19,004 nucleotides of DNA from DUEN01 sp024277095. Its GTDB lineage: Bacteria > Chloroflexota > Anaerolineae > DUEN01. Positions 6,725-15,497 of the stretch are shown piece by piece. The notes beneath the pieces were generated by a model. It had not been told where the DNA came from, ran no database searches, and worked only from the letters and a program-made list of their open reading frames with translations. Location of the stretch: positions 1-19,004 of the forward strand of contig JAJRVX010000226.1 of NCBI GenBank assembly GCA_024277095.1. Direction: 5' to 3'. How positions within the stretch are numbered: the first letter of the stretch is position 1; the number at the start of each line of letters is the position of its first letter. The position numbers and the translations under genes are program-made.

Positions 6725-7537
6725 TCATCGCTGACAATGGGGACAGAAGAAGGTGGAGCGCTGGGCCAGCCGAATGCGCTGGACGGGGGTGCCACACACC
6801 GGGCAGGGCTCCTCTGCCCGCCGGAAGACCTGGAGGCGCTCCTGGAATCGGCCGCTTTCCGCCGTCGGAGGGCGGTAGTTCTGGAGGGTACTGCCTCTGG
6901 CCCGGATCGCCTCGGCCAGGATCGTCCGGATCGCCGCGTGAAGTCGACGGATCTCCCCGTCGGTCAGGCTATCGGCCGGGCGGCGGGGATCTATGCGCGC
7001 CGCGAACAACACCTCATCCGCGTAGATGTTCCCCAGACCGGCGATGCAGTGCTGGTCCAGAAGCGCCGCCTTGATGGGCGTACGGCGTCCCCGTAGGCGG
7101 GCGGCCAGATCTCTGGCTGTAAACGATCGATCGAGTGGCTCCGGCCCCAGCCCGCCCAGCACCGTCTCCGGATCCTGCACCAGCCACAAGCGCCCAAATT
7201 TGCGCTGATCTGTGAAATGGAGCGCCCGGCCGTCATCCAGCGACAGAACCACCCGGGTGTGAGGGTCCACAGGGCGGTCAACCGGCTGGACGCGCAGATT
7301 GCCCGTCATGCGCAGATGGATCAAAAGCGTCCAGCCATCCGTCAGTGGGAGCACCAGGTACTTGCCACGGCGTGTGACGTTGAGAATCCTCCGGCCGCGC
7401 ACGAGTGAGAGGAACCCCTCGGGGGATGGACAGGCGATGGATCTCGGCCAGTAGACGGCCGCTCCAGTGATCTGGCGCCCGATCAAATGGGGGCGCAGCT
7501 CGCGAGCGGTGGTCTCGACCTCCGGCAGCTCAGGCAT
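6725..7537 (-). CDS. mutM: Formamidopyrimidine-DNA glycosylase (8-oxoguanine repair)
   Basis: This bifunctional glycosylase/AP lyase removes 8-oxoguanine and formamidopyrimidines from DNA. The 270-residue protein has every hallmark. It begins with MPELPEVE, giving the catalytic proline (after Met removal) and the next glutamate. It has the lysine of RRGKYL (Lys59), LRMTGNL, the QRKFGRL loop that probes the opposite base, and the helix-two-turn-helix region GLGNIYADEVLF. A C-terminal zinc finger has ligands CPVC and CPHC. It starts 12 bases after the anti-sigma stop codon, with AGGGG before the ATG, so it very likely belongs to the sigma/anti-sigma operon. That would place base-excision repair of oxidised guanine under the same control, although no oxidative-stress function of this sigma factor is shown by the sequence. 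Confidence 0.96.
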   Translation of the reverse strand: MPELPEVETTARELRPHLIGRQITGAAVYWPRSIACPSPEGFLSLVRGRRILNVTRRGKYLVLPLTDGWTLLIHLRMTGNLRVQPVDRPVDPHTRVVLSLDDGRALHFTDQRKFGRLWLVQDPETVLGGLGPEPLDRSFTARDLAARLRGRRTPIKAALLDQHCIAGLGNIYADEVLFAARIDPRRPADSLTDGEIRRLHAAIRTILAEAIRARGSTLQNYRPPTAESGRFQERLQVFRRAEEPCPVCGTPVQRIRLAQRSTFFCPHCQR

Positions 7538-7549
7538 GCCAGGCTACCC

Positions 7550-8686
7550 CTAGCGTGCGCGCGTCAGCCAGCTGGCCACACCCAGGATCACCACCGCGGC
7601 GACCAGGATCACTTCCAGCGCGCGTATCCAGGCGATGGGCACGCCGAAAAGGCGTTCCTCCCCGCCCTCCACCCAGCCGCTCTCCCCCTCTGGGACGGGG
7701 CCTCGTCCCGGTGCACGCTCCGGCGCCTTTGCGAGGGGAACAGGGGTGGGCGTCGCCGGCGCAGGGGCGGCCACCTGCGTGGCCGCGATCGTCGGAGGTG
7801 CCGGGATGGGAGGGGCCAGGGCTCCCGCCTGAGCTGTCGCCGTGGCCCCTTCAGGGGCCGCAGGCGCCACCGCGGGCGGCTGCCCAGCCGCGACGGCGGT
7901 CTCCGCCGTTGGCGATTCGGGCGCAGCCGGCTGTGGGGCACCCGGGGGAGCCTTCCTCGCGACGACAGCGGGCTCCTCCTCGGCAGCCGCCGGCACTTCC
8001 AGGGGCGGAGCGACCAACGTGCGCACCTCCGGGGCCGCCTCTCCGCCGGCCCCCTTCGGCACCTGTCCTTCCGCCGGTGGGGCCTCTGGGGCTTCAACCT
8101 TCTCCATGACCAACGGGGCAGGGGGCGGGGCACCTGGCGTCGCCTCCTGCGTAGGCAGGCCCTCCTCCTGAGCGGGGATGGACTCCGCCTTCAGGGCCAC
8201 CTCTGTCGTCGCCGCCGGAACCTCAGCCTCCTCCACGGCTACCGCTTGCTTTCGCTCCAGCGAGGCCGGCGCGCGGCTCCCGACCGCGAGTTGGCCGGAA
8301 AGCCAGAAATCCCCCACCAACAGCACGATCAGCAAGGTAGCCGCCAGGGCGGTCGCGCCGCGCAGGTAGAGGGACAGCGTCGGCCCGCGCCATCGACGCC
8401 AGAATGGCACACGACGACCCGGCGCCACATCAGCCTCGCTCAACGTAAAGGCCCGGGGCAAGGACGCTCGTGGCAGGTTCGACAACAGGGAGACCGTGTG
8501 CTGTAGCGTCTGCAAGCGGAAAGCTACATCCGGATCACGAGCGACGGCTTCCTCCACCGCCTCTCGCTCCTCAGGCGTCACCTCGCCATCAATGTAGGCG
8601 GACAGCAGCTCATCCGTTACGCGAACACCCGGCCGGCGTCCCCCGCCCGAGTTCCCTGTTCCGGCTCTCATTCCCCTGTTTGGCAC
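7550..8686 (-). CDS. Transmembrane anti-sigma factor with Pro/Ala-rich outer region
   Basis: This is the likely membrane-bound inhibitor of the ECF sigma factor encoded just upstream. The N-terminal domain has the anti-sigma pattern DELLSAYIDGEVTPEE followed by helices (about residues 25-75). However, it lacks the HxxxCxxC zinc ligands of the ZAS subclass, so it would be a zinc-free variant. A membrane helix spans about 107-131. A long Ala/Pro/Glu-rich segment (about 135-350) is predicted outside, and a second helix (about 355-375) ends with a positively charged tail. The outer segment is therefore tethered at both ends, unlike typical single-helix anti-sigma factors. The start is uncertain: GTG at 8686 or ATG at 8671. 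It lies 79 bases after the sigma gene and 12 bases before mutM. Sequence conservation in the outer region is probably low. Confidence 0.75.
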   Translation of the reverse strand: MPNRGMRAGTGNSGGGRRPGVRVTDELLSAYIDGEVTPEEREAVEEAVARDPDVAFRLQTLQHTVSLLSNLPRASLPRAFTLSEADVAPGRRVPFWRRWRGPTLSLYLRGATALAATLLIVLLVGDFWLSGQLAVGSRAPASLERKQAVAVEEAEVPAATTEVALKAESIPAQEEGLPTQEATPGAPPPAPLVMEKVEAPEAPPAEGQVPKGAGGEAAPEVRTLVAPPLEVPAAAEEEPAVVARKAPPGAPQPAAPESPTAETAVAAGQPPAVAPAAPEGATATAQAGALAPPIPAPPTIAATQVAAPAPATPTPVPLAKAPERAPGRGPVPEGESGWVEGGEERLFGVPIAWIRALEVILVAAVVILGVASWLTRAR

Positions 8687-8765
8687 CTTACGTCACCCAT
8701 TCGCTTCGATCTCACGACAAACGCATATCCCGGCGAGCCATCGCACCAGGTACCATCCCGCTTGC

Positions 8766-9383
8766 CTAATCATTCTTAAGACGATAGCGCCGCGGGAGAA
8801 GTTCCTGACGCTCCAGCAGGTAATCTCGAAGCCGCGCCCGCCCCCGGCTCAAGCGCGACTTCACCGTCCCCAATTGCACCCCCGTTACCTCCGCGATCTC
8901 CTGATAGGAAAGGCCCTCGATATCGGCCAGGACCAGCGTGATCCGTTGATCCTCCGGCAGACGCTGGATCCCCTCCTGGATGAGGGCGCTCAGCTCCTGG
9001 CGAAGGGCGTACTCCTCTGGGTCCTCGCCATCATACACGAGACGAGCGGCGTGTTCAGGGTCAACAGCCATATCCTCCAGGGAGCTGGTCGGCCGACGCT
9101 TCTGGGCCCGCAGGCGATCGTAGCAGGTATTGGTCACGATGCGCAGGAGCCAGGACTTAAAGGAGCCGCCGCGAAAGTTTCGCAGCGCGCGATACGCCTT
9201 GAGGAACCCGTCCTGCGTAGCGTCCGCTGCCGCATCGGGATCTCCCAAGACGCGATAAGCCACGTTATAAGCCAACCCCTGGTATGTCAGCACCAGTTGG
9301 TTGAAGGCGGACAGTTCGCCCCGTTGCGCGGCTTGAATGAGCTCCCCTTCGTCCATACTCGGCGACGCTCCGAGCGTTGTCAA
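8766..9383 (-). CDS. RNA polymerase ECF-type sigma factor
   Basis: This 205-residue sigma70-family protein contains only regions 2 and 4. Region 2 (about residues 15-90) includes AFNQLVLTYQGLAYNVAYRVLGD, the core-binding DATQDGFLKAYRAL and the -10-recognition segment FKSWLLRIVTNTCYDRLR. Region 4 (about 135-190) has LPEDQRITLVLADIEGLSYQEIAEVTGVQLGTVKSRLSRGRARL, the -35-binding helix-turn-helix. It would redirect RNA polymerase to a small regulon when released by the neighbouring anti-sigma factor. The listed start is TTG at 9383 with GAGG four bases upstream. ATG at 9356, nine codons later, has a weaker site but also fits the family. A 13-base palindrome (9365-9377) lies between the two. The gene is transcribed away from tRNA-Leu. 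I could not find an autoregulatory ECF promoter with confidence. Confidence 0.92.
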   Translation of the reverse strand: MTTLGASPSMDEGELIQAAQRGELSAFNQLVLTYQGLAYNVAYRVLGDPDAAADATQDGFLKAYRALRNFRGGSFKSWLLRIVTNTCYDRLRAQKRRPTSSLEDMAVDPEHAARLVYDGEDPEEYALRQELSALIQEGIQRLPEDQRITLVLADIEGLSYQEIAEVTGVQLGTVKSRLSRGRARLRDYLLERQELLPRRYRLKND

Positions 9384-9432
9384 TCGGCCTCGTGGGCTTT
9401 CTGGCGGGAAAACGGCTCATCTTGCGGCTCAT

Positions 9433-9461
9433 TTGACGTTTCGCCCGGAATGGGCTATACT
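9433..9461 (+). promoter_or_regulatory. Promoter of tRNA-Leu
   Basis: TTGACG (9433-9438) and TATACT (9456-9461) are separated by 17 bases, and the predicted start near 9468 is about nine bases before the mature tRNA. Two direct copies of CGGCTCAT, 12 bases apart (9413-9420 and 9425-9432), abut the -35 hexamer. Confidence 0.8.
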
Positions 9462-9476
9462 GAAAAACGTCAGCGT

Positions 9477-9559
<83 letters not shown>

Positions 9560-9570
9560 TCTGCCTGATG

Positions 9571-9625
9571 GGTTTTTAGCCTCCTTGTCGCATTATACCA
9601 GGGAACCAGAAAGGTGGCTAAAACC
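9571..9625 (+). terminator. Possible hairpin downstream of tRNA-Leu
   Basis: GGTTTTTAGCCTCC (9571-9584) is nearly complementary to GGTGGCTAAAACC (9613-9625), with one bulge and a loop of 28 bases. It follows the tRNA by 11 bases. There is no T-run after it, so it may be only a processing or boundary structure. Confidence 0.35.
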
Positions 9626-9664
9626 TTCTCAGAAGATGATGCTATGATAACTTGCGAACAGGCT

Positions 9665-9696
9665 GGGGGCATGGAGCACGATCCGTTCCTGCCCCC
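9665..9696 (+). repeat. Inverted repeat upstream of the SH3 lipoprotein gene
   Basis: GGGGGCA (9665-9671) pairs with TGCCCCC (9690-9696), followed by a T-rich stretch, CTTATTGTCTT. It could end transcription from the tRNA side or lie in the leader of the lipoprotein gene, whose ATG is at 9728. I found no clear promoter between 9560 and 9727. Confidence 0.4.
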
Positions 9697-9727
9697 TGCT
9701 TATTGTCTTAACGTGGACACATCCGGT

Positions 9728-10921
9728 ATGGCGAGTAAGTCGCTCCAGCTTAACCCTTGGATCCTCCTCCTCTCCCTGTCCCTGGCCCTGCTCATCACGA
9801 CCGGGTGTCAGCGCGTGGAGGGCGGAAAGGATCTCTCGCCCGCGGAGAAGGAGGCCCAGGCCGTACAGATCGCGGCGGACTTTGCCCAGGATGCGGATCT
9901 GGAGCAGGCCCAGGCCAGGCTTCACGCCCTCGACGTGCCCAACGCGGAGCAATGGCTGGCCATGTTGGCTGAGCGCTATATCCACGAGGGCAAGGACGAC
10001 GCCGCGACCGATCATCTGGTGGCGTTGTCCATGGCACTGGGGGTGAAAACGGCCACGATGGCGCGCTACGCCACGGCCAGATTCACGGCCACGCCGGTGG
10101 CGACGCACGCGTCCACCTCCGCGCCGGAGGTCTCCCCCACATTTACCTTCACGCCCGTGCCGCCGACGGCAACGCCCACCCCTGTATTGCCCACCCCCAC
10201 TCCCACGGTCACTCCCATCCCCCAAGCCGTGGTCCAGGCGGATGTGCTCAATGTGCGATCCGGCCCCAGCACAGACTATCCGATCGTGGGGCGACTCGCC
10301 GCCGGGGATGCGGTGACGATCACCGGACAAAACGCCGCGGGCACATGGTGGCAAGTCTGCTGTACGGGCGAGAAGTCGGGGTGGATCTATGGGGCCCTGG
10401 CGGAGTCACAAGGCGAGACCGGTGACGTGCCGGTTGTGAGTGATATCCCCCCACCACCTCCGACGCCGACCCCCCTGCCCCCCACGGCGACGCCCGTGCC
10501 ACAACCACAGGTGGATTTCCGCGTGGCCAGCACCCGCTTGCTGAGCATCCAGGAGAATGGCGGGTGTGTAGGCATGCACAACATCTTTGTGACCGTGGTG
10601 GATGCCGCCGGTGCCCCGCTTGACGGCATCCAGGTTGGGCGCGTTTGGGTGCCCGATGACATCAAGGTGACCGGCGCTGACGGGAAGGGACCCGGCCGCG
10701 CCGTCTTCGATCTGTTCAAGCACGGCGACCAGGTCCGCGTGCTGAACTTCAGCAGCGAGACCACTCGCCCCCTGGAAGTGGAAGACGAGAAGATCCCCAT
10801 TCCGGAGCTCATCGGGGCCGGATATTGCCCGGATGAGACGGAATGCCGCCGCCTCATCAACGAAAATCGACTCTGCCGCTATCACTACTCGTGGGAGGTG
10901 ATCTTCCAAAGGACGTGGTAG
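9728..10921 (+). CDS. SH3-domain lipoprotein with a C-terminal domain shared with the next gene
   Basis: The 397-residue product starts with a signal sequence (residues 1-25) ending in the lipobox LITTGC, so it is predicted to be a lipid-anchored outer-face protein. A short helical region follows (about 30-115). Next is a Thr/Pro-rich linker, then a bacterial SH3-type domain (about 163-220: ADVLNVRSGPSTDYPIVGRL and GWIYGAL), which in other proteins binds cell-wall peptides or mediates surface adhesion. A second TP-rich linker precedes a C-terminal domain (about 258-397) containing HNIFVTVVDAAG and ending WEVIFQRTW, with several cysteines. That last domain resembles the C-terminus of the cyclic-nucleotide-domain protein downstream. 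The ATG at 9728 is chosen because it begins the signal peptide; its ribosome site is weak, and longer frames from 9614 would bury the signal. Function unknown. Confidence 0.8.
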   Translation: MASKSLQLNPWILLLSLSLALLITTGCQRVEGGKDLSPAEKEAQAVQIAADFAQDADLEQAQARLHALDVPNAEQWLAMLAERYIHEGKDDAATDHLVALSMALGVKTATMARYATARFTATPVATHASTSAPEVSPTFTFTPVPPTATPTPVLPTPTPTVTPIPQAVVQADVLNVRSGPSTDYPIVGRLAAGDAVTITGQNAAGTWWQVCCTGEKSGWIYGALAESQGETGDVPVVSDIPPPPPTPTPLPPTATPVPQPQVDFRVASTRLLSIQENGGCVGMHNIFVTVVDAAGAPLDGIQVGRVWVPDDIKVTGADGKGPGRAVFDLFKHGDQVRVLNFSSETTRPLEVEDEKIPIPELIGAGYCPDETECRRLINENRLCRYHYSWEVIFQRTW

Positions 10922-10970
10922 CTGACACGCTCGCTTCAGGCAATGGTAGGACAATCGACAGGCGAGCGAC

Positions 10971-11000
10971 TTGGACGATCTGGCCATTATCGGTTATCTT
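10971..11000 (+). promoter_or_regulatory. Weak candidate promoter of the cyclic-nucleotide-domain gene
   Basis: TTGGAC (10971-10976) and TATCTT (10995-11000) are 18 bases apart, about 54 bases before the GTG start at 11054. A seven-base inverted repeat, CGCTCGC/GCGAGCG (10928-10934 and 10962-10968), sits before it and might separate it from the upstream gene. Confidence 0.3.
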
Positions 11001-11053
11001 TATCCATGGCAAAGCACGCAGCGCAATATCGAGATGCATAGGGGGATTTCATA

Positions 11054-13684
11054 GTGAATGCCCGTATCCTGAAAGAGACGCCACTTTTCTCCTTGCTATC
11101 CGAACCCGACCTGGAACGGATAGCGGAGCGGCTGCAGCCCCAAGAGCTGGCCCAAGGTGAGCATCTCTTCAACATCGGTGACGAGGCGAGGGCCTTGTAC
11201 ATCGTCCGCTCGGGCTGGGTACGCCTGGTCTCGAGCGGGGGGGATGTGCTGGCCAGCCTGGGTCCCGGCAGCGTGATCGGAGAGGCGGACCTGTTCCGCG
11301 GCCATCCACGCTCCACCGGCGCCATCGCGGCGACCCCCCTGGAGCTGTGGGAGTTGAGCGGCGACGACCTCACCGAGCTGATCACGCAACATCCGCCATT
11401 GGGCGTCGCCCTCAGCCGGGCCTTCGGGGGACATGTGGTGCAGATGGAGGCCTACCTGACATCCAGGCTGCACCATGTGGCGGGGCTGGAGGAAGTGAAC
11501 GACGACGACCTCGCCGCCCTGGCCCGCCTCCTGGAGCCCGTCGACGTCCCCAGCGGACAGATACTCTTCCAGGCCGGGGATCGTCCCGAGGCCCTGTTCA
11601 TCATCGAGTCAGGGAAGATCACCCTGCTGCCGGGCGAGCAGGGCGGCGAGCCGAAGACCCTGTCCGAAGGGCAGCTCTTCGGCGAGATGGCGTTGCTCAC
11701 CAACAAGCCACACTTCTACGGCGCTCAGGCGGCCACGGACGCGCTGTTGTGGATGCTGGGCCGCGATGAGTTCCAAATGCTGATTCACCGGCATTCCGGG
11801 CTGGCCAGGGCCCTGAGCAAAGGGCTGCACGCCCCCCTCAGCTCGGAGGATCAGGCGGCCGCCGCCGAGGTCCTGGCCCGCATGCCGCTCTTCGAGGGGC
11901 TGCCGCACGAGGTGCTGAGCACCATCGCCAGCCGGCTGTTGCTGCTCCACATGCCGGCCGGCGAGATCATCTTCTCCGAGGGCTCCCGATCCGACGCCAT
12001 GTATCTGGTGGAATCAGGCGAGGTGGAGCTCCTGCAGACCTCCGGGCAACGGCAGGAGGCATTGGCCCGCATCGGGCCAGGGGGCTTCTTCGGCGAGATG
12101 GCGTTGCTCACCGGGCGCCCTCGCTCCGCGACGGCGATGGCGACGCAGCCGACCAACCTCTGGGTGCTCTATCGCAACGAGTTCGAATCCCTGGTCGTCC
12201 GCCATCCGGCCATCGCCACGGCGGTCAGCCGCGGCCTCTCGGAGCGGCTGGCGGAGGCGGGAGAGGCCCACGTGGAGCGGCACCTCCGCCACATCCGCCT
12301 GCTGCAAGGGCTACCCCAGGAGGCCCTGCGGGAGATCGCGGAGTTCCTGCGTCCGATGCGCTATCGTCAAGATGAGATCATCTACCGCCAGGGCGATCCT
12401 CCGGACTTCCTCTACCTGATCGAATCCGGGCGCGTCGTCCTCCTGATGGAGGAGAACGGCGCGGAGGTGCCGGTGGCAACGCTGGATGCCGGTGATTTCT
12501 TCGGGGAGCGCGCCGTGCTCGCCGAGGAGCGCCGGATCACCAGCGCGCAGGCGGCGACGGACGTGGATGTGTGGCTACTCCGACCCAGCGACTTCGAGAT
12601 GCTCTCCGCTCGGTATCCGAAGCTGGCGCTCAACCTGAGTCGCGGCCTGGCCTCCCGCCTGAACGAACGCGGAGCCCAACCCGCGGAGCCGCCCCCCGCC
12701 CGGGAAAGCGTCGCTATGGCGGCTACCCGGACATCCCCGTCCGTTACCGCTGCGGCTCCCACGCCGCGACCCGCTCCCCCAACGCGGCCTCGGGCCGACC
12801 GAGCACGACCGCGCCGCCGGCCGCGGCCGCGCCTGGAGATCGACGGCGTGGCGAGCTGGTTCCGATCGCTGAGTCTGAGCGCGAAGATCCGGCTGGCGGT
12901 GGTCCTGATCCTGCTCGCCTGGCTTCTGGGGGTGGCCGCGCCATCCGTGTTGATCAGCACGGTGGGCTACGCCAGCTCGGCGCTGAACAGCATCGGCAAC
13001 GTGGCCAACCCGCCCGCGGATCCCGTCAACGAGGAGATCCAGGCCATCGCGATGGCCCCGACGACGGAGGAACTGGCGGAGCCGACGGCCACGTACACGC
13101 CATTGCCTACGGATACGCCGGTGCCCACGGACACGCCGACGCCCACCCCGACGCCCACGAACACGCCGACGGCCACGCCGACGCCGATTCCGACGAACAC
13201 GCCCACGCCGCGGCCCACTCGTCCGAAGCCGCGCCCGACCCCGACGCCCGAGCCGCGAGCGGCCGCCGCGGCCATCAGCTGGGACGGGCGGCTGGATCAG
13301 CTCGGCGTGGGACTGCGGCCGGCCAATGTGGCGCCCGGGCAGCCCTACTGGCGGCTCATCGAGGCGCGATGGGCGGATGAGCGAGAATCCGAGGGACGAC
13401 ATCACATCTTCGTGAACGTCCTGGACGAAGCCGGCAACCGCATCGTCGGCCAGCCGATCCGAATCGCCTGGCGTGATGGGTCCGTCATCGGGAAGACGGA
13501 GGACAAACCGCCGACGGAGTACTCATACAACTTCCAGATGTACGCCGCGGGCAACTCATATGACGTCTCCATCGAGGGATTGCCCAGCGACACCGTCACC
13601 GGCATGGGTCTGGGAGATATCGCCCGCCGCACCTGGAAGATCCATACGAGCTTCTATCTGACGTTCCAACGGGCGGTTCGGTAA
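11054..13684 (+). CDS. Four tandem cyclic-nucleotide-binding domains, one TM helix and an outer C-terminal domain
   Basis: This 876-residue protein has no recognised catalytic or DNA-binding output domain. Four cNMP-binding (CRP/cNBD) domains follow each other at about residues 7-130, 140-265, 273-405 and 410-536. Each has the beta-barrel pattern with GD..ALYIV.SG and a phosphate-cassette-like FGEMALL. Only the third, with GEMALLTGRPRSATA, keeps the full cassette arginine; the second has KPHFYGA, so ligand binding there is doubtful. A Pro/Arg-rich linker, one hydrophobic helix (about 613-640), a TP-rich spacer (about 676-733) and a C-terminal domain (about 735-876) follow. With no signal peptide the cNBDs would be cytoplasmic and the C-terminus outside. 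GTG at 11054 is well supported by GGGGGA seven bases upstream. The C-terminal domain resembles that of the lipoprotein gene before it. Confidence 0.85.
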   Translation: MNARILKETPLFSLLSEPDLERIAERLQPQELAQGEHLFNIGDEARALYIVRSGWVRLVSSGGDVLASLGPGSVIGEADLFRGHPRSTGAIAATPLELWELSGDDLTELITQHPPLGVALSRAFGGHVVQMEAYLTSRLHHVAGLEEVNDDDLAALARLLEPVDVPSGQILFQAGDRPEALFIIESGKITLLPGEQGGEPKTLSEGQLFGEMALLTNKPHFYGAQAATDALLWMLGRDEFQMLIHRHSGLARALSKGLHAPLSSEDQAAAAEVLARMPLFEGLPHEVLSTIASRLLLLHMPAGEIIFSEGSRSDAMYLVESGEVELLQTSGQRQEALARIGPGGFFGEMALLTGRPRSATAMATQPTNLWVLYRNEFESLVVRHPAIATAVSRGLSERLAEAGEAHVERHLRHIRLLQGLPQEALREIAEFLRPMRYRQDEIIYRQGDPPDFLYLIESGRVVLLMEENGAEVPVATLDAGDFFGERAVLAEERRITSAQAATDVDVWLLRPSDFEMLSARYPKLALNLSRGLASRLNERGAQPAEPPPARESVAMAATRTSPSVTAAAPTPRPAPPTRPRADRARPRRRPRPRLEIDGVASWFRSLSLSAKIRLAVVLILLAWLLGVAAPSVLISTVGYASSALNSIGNVANPPADPVNEEIQAIAMAPTTEELAEPTATYTPLPTDTPVPTDTPTPTPTPTNTPTATPTPIPTNTPTPRPTRPKPRPTPTPEPRAAAAAISWDGRLDQLGVGLRPANVAPGQPYWRLIEARWADERESEGRHHIFVNVLDEAGNRIVGQPIRIAWRDGSVIGKTEDKPPTEYSYNFQMYAAGNSYDVSIEGLPSDTVTGMGLGDIARRTWKIHTSFYLTFQRAVR
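13083..13250 (+). repeat. Coding low-complexity TP-repeat tract
   Basis: Within the cyclic-nucleotide-domain gene the DNA repeats short units of the type ACGCCGACGCCC, encoding alternating Thr and Pro with occasional Asn, Asp and Ala. This is the stalk that would carry the outer domain across the cell wall. It is prone to length change by slippage. Confidence 0.7.
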
Positions 13685-13731
13685 AGCAACCCCAGGAGCC
13701 GTTCGATCTTCATCCGGATACAGAACCTTAT

Positions 13732-13757
13732 GAGGCCGGGAGCGTGCTCCCGGCCTC
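13732..13757 (+). terminator. Strong GC-rich hairpin after the cyclic-nucleotide-domain gene
   Basis: GAGGCCGGGAGC (13732-13743) and GCTCCCGGCCTC (13746-13757) form a perfect stem of 11-12 pairs with a minimal loop, 47 bases after the stop codon. It lacks a T-run, so it may need Rho or act as a stability element instead of an intrinsic terminator. Confidence 0.55.
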
Positions 13758-13781
13758 GCCGCGTCCACAATCGGACGGTCA

Positions 13782-13810
13782 TTGACCATTCCCGTGTAAA
13801 CTGGTATCAT
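13782..13810 (+). promoter_or_regulatory. Promoter of the P5C dehydrogenase gene
   Basis: TTGACC (13782-13787) and TATCAT (13805-13810) are 17 bases apart, giving a start near 13817 and a leader of about 40 bases before ATG 13857. Confidence 0.7.
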
Positions 13811-13856
13811 GCGGCCACCCATTTCTACACGCCATTCCAATTTTGAGGAGGACAGA

Positions 13857-15413
<1,557 letters not shown>

Positions 15414-15440
15414 CCCCCGCAGCCATCCCACCCGTAAAAG

Positions 15441-15475
15441 ACATATGCCGAGCGGACGATCCGCTCGGCATATGT
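15441..15475. terminator. Bidirectional terminator between pruA and mutL
   Basis: ACATATGCCGAGCGGA (15441-15456) pairs perfectly over 16 bases with 15460-15475 around a CGA loop. AAAAG precedes and TTTCT follows. It sits between two convergent genes, 27 bases after the pruA stop and 22 bases after the mutL stop, and could end transcription in both directions. Confidence 0.85.
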
Positions 15476-15497
15476 TTCTCCACCGGCACCTCAGATC

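Noticed and set aside
7487..8506. Long plus-strand frame opposite the anti-sigma gene and the end of mutM
   Set aside because: Composition is dominated by Arg, Gly and Ser from reading the Pro/Ala codons of the anti-sigma gene backwards. It has no domain.
9356..9383. TTGACA on the minus strand with a possible -10 17 bases later
   Set aside because: The matching -10 would be GAGTAT (three of six) and would overlap the ATG of the sigma gene, leaving no leader.
9614..9727. Longer start for the SH3 lipoprotein (GTG at 9614)
   Set aside because: It would place 38 unrelated residues before an otherwise perfect lipoprotein signal peptide and would overlap the tRNA-proximal hairpin.
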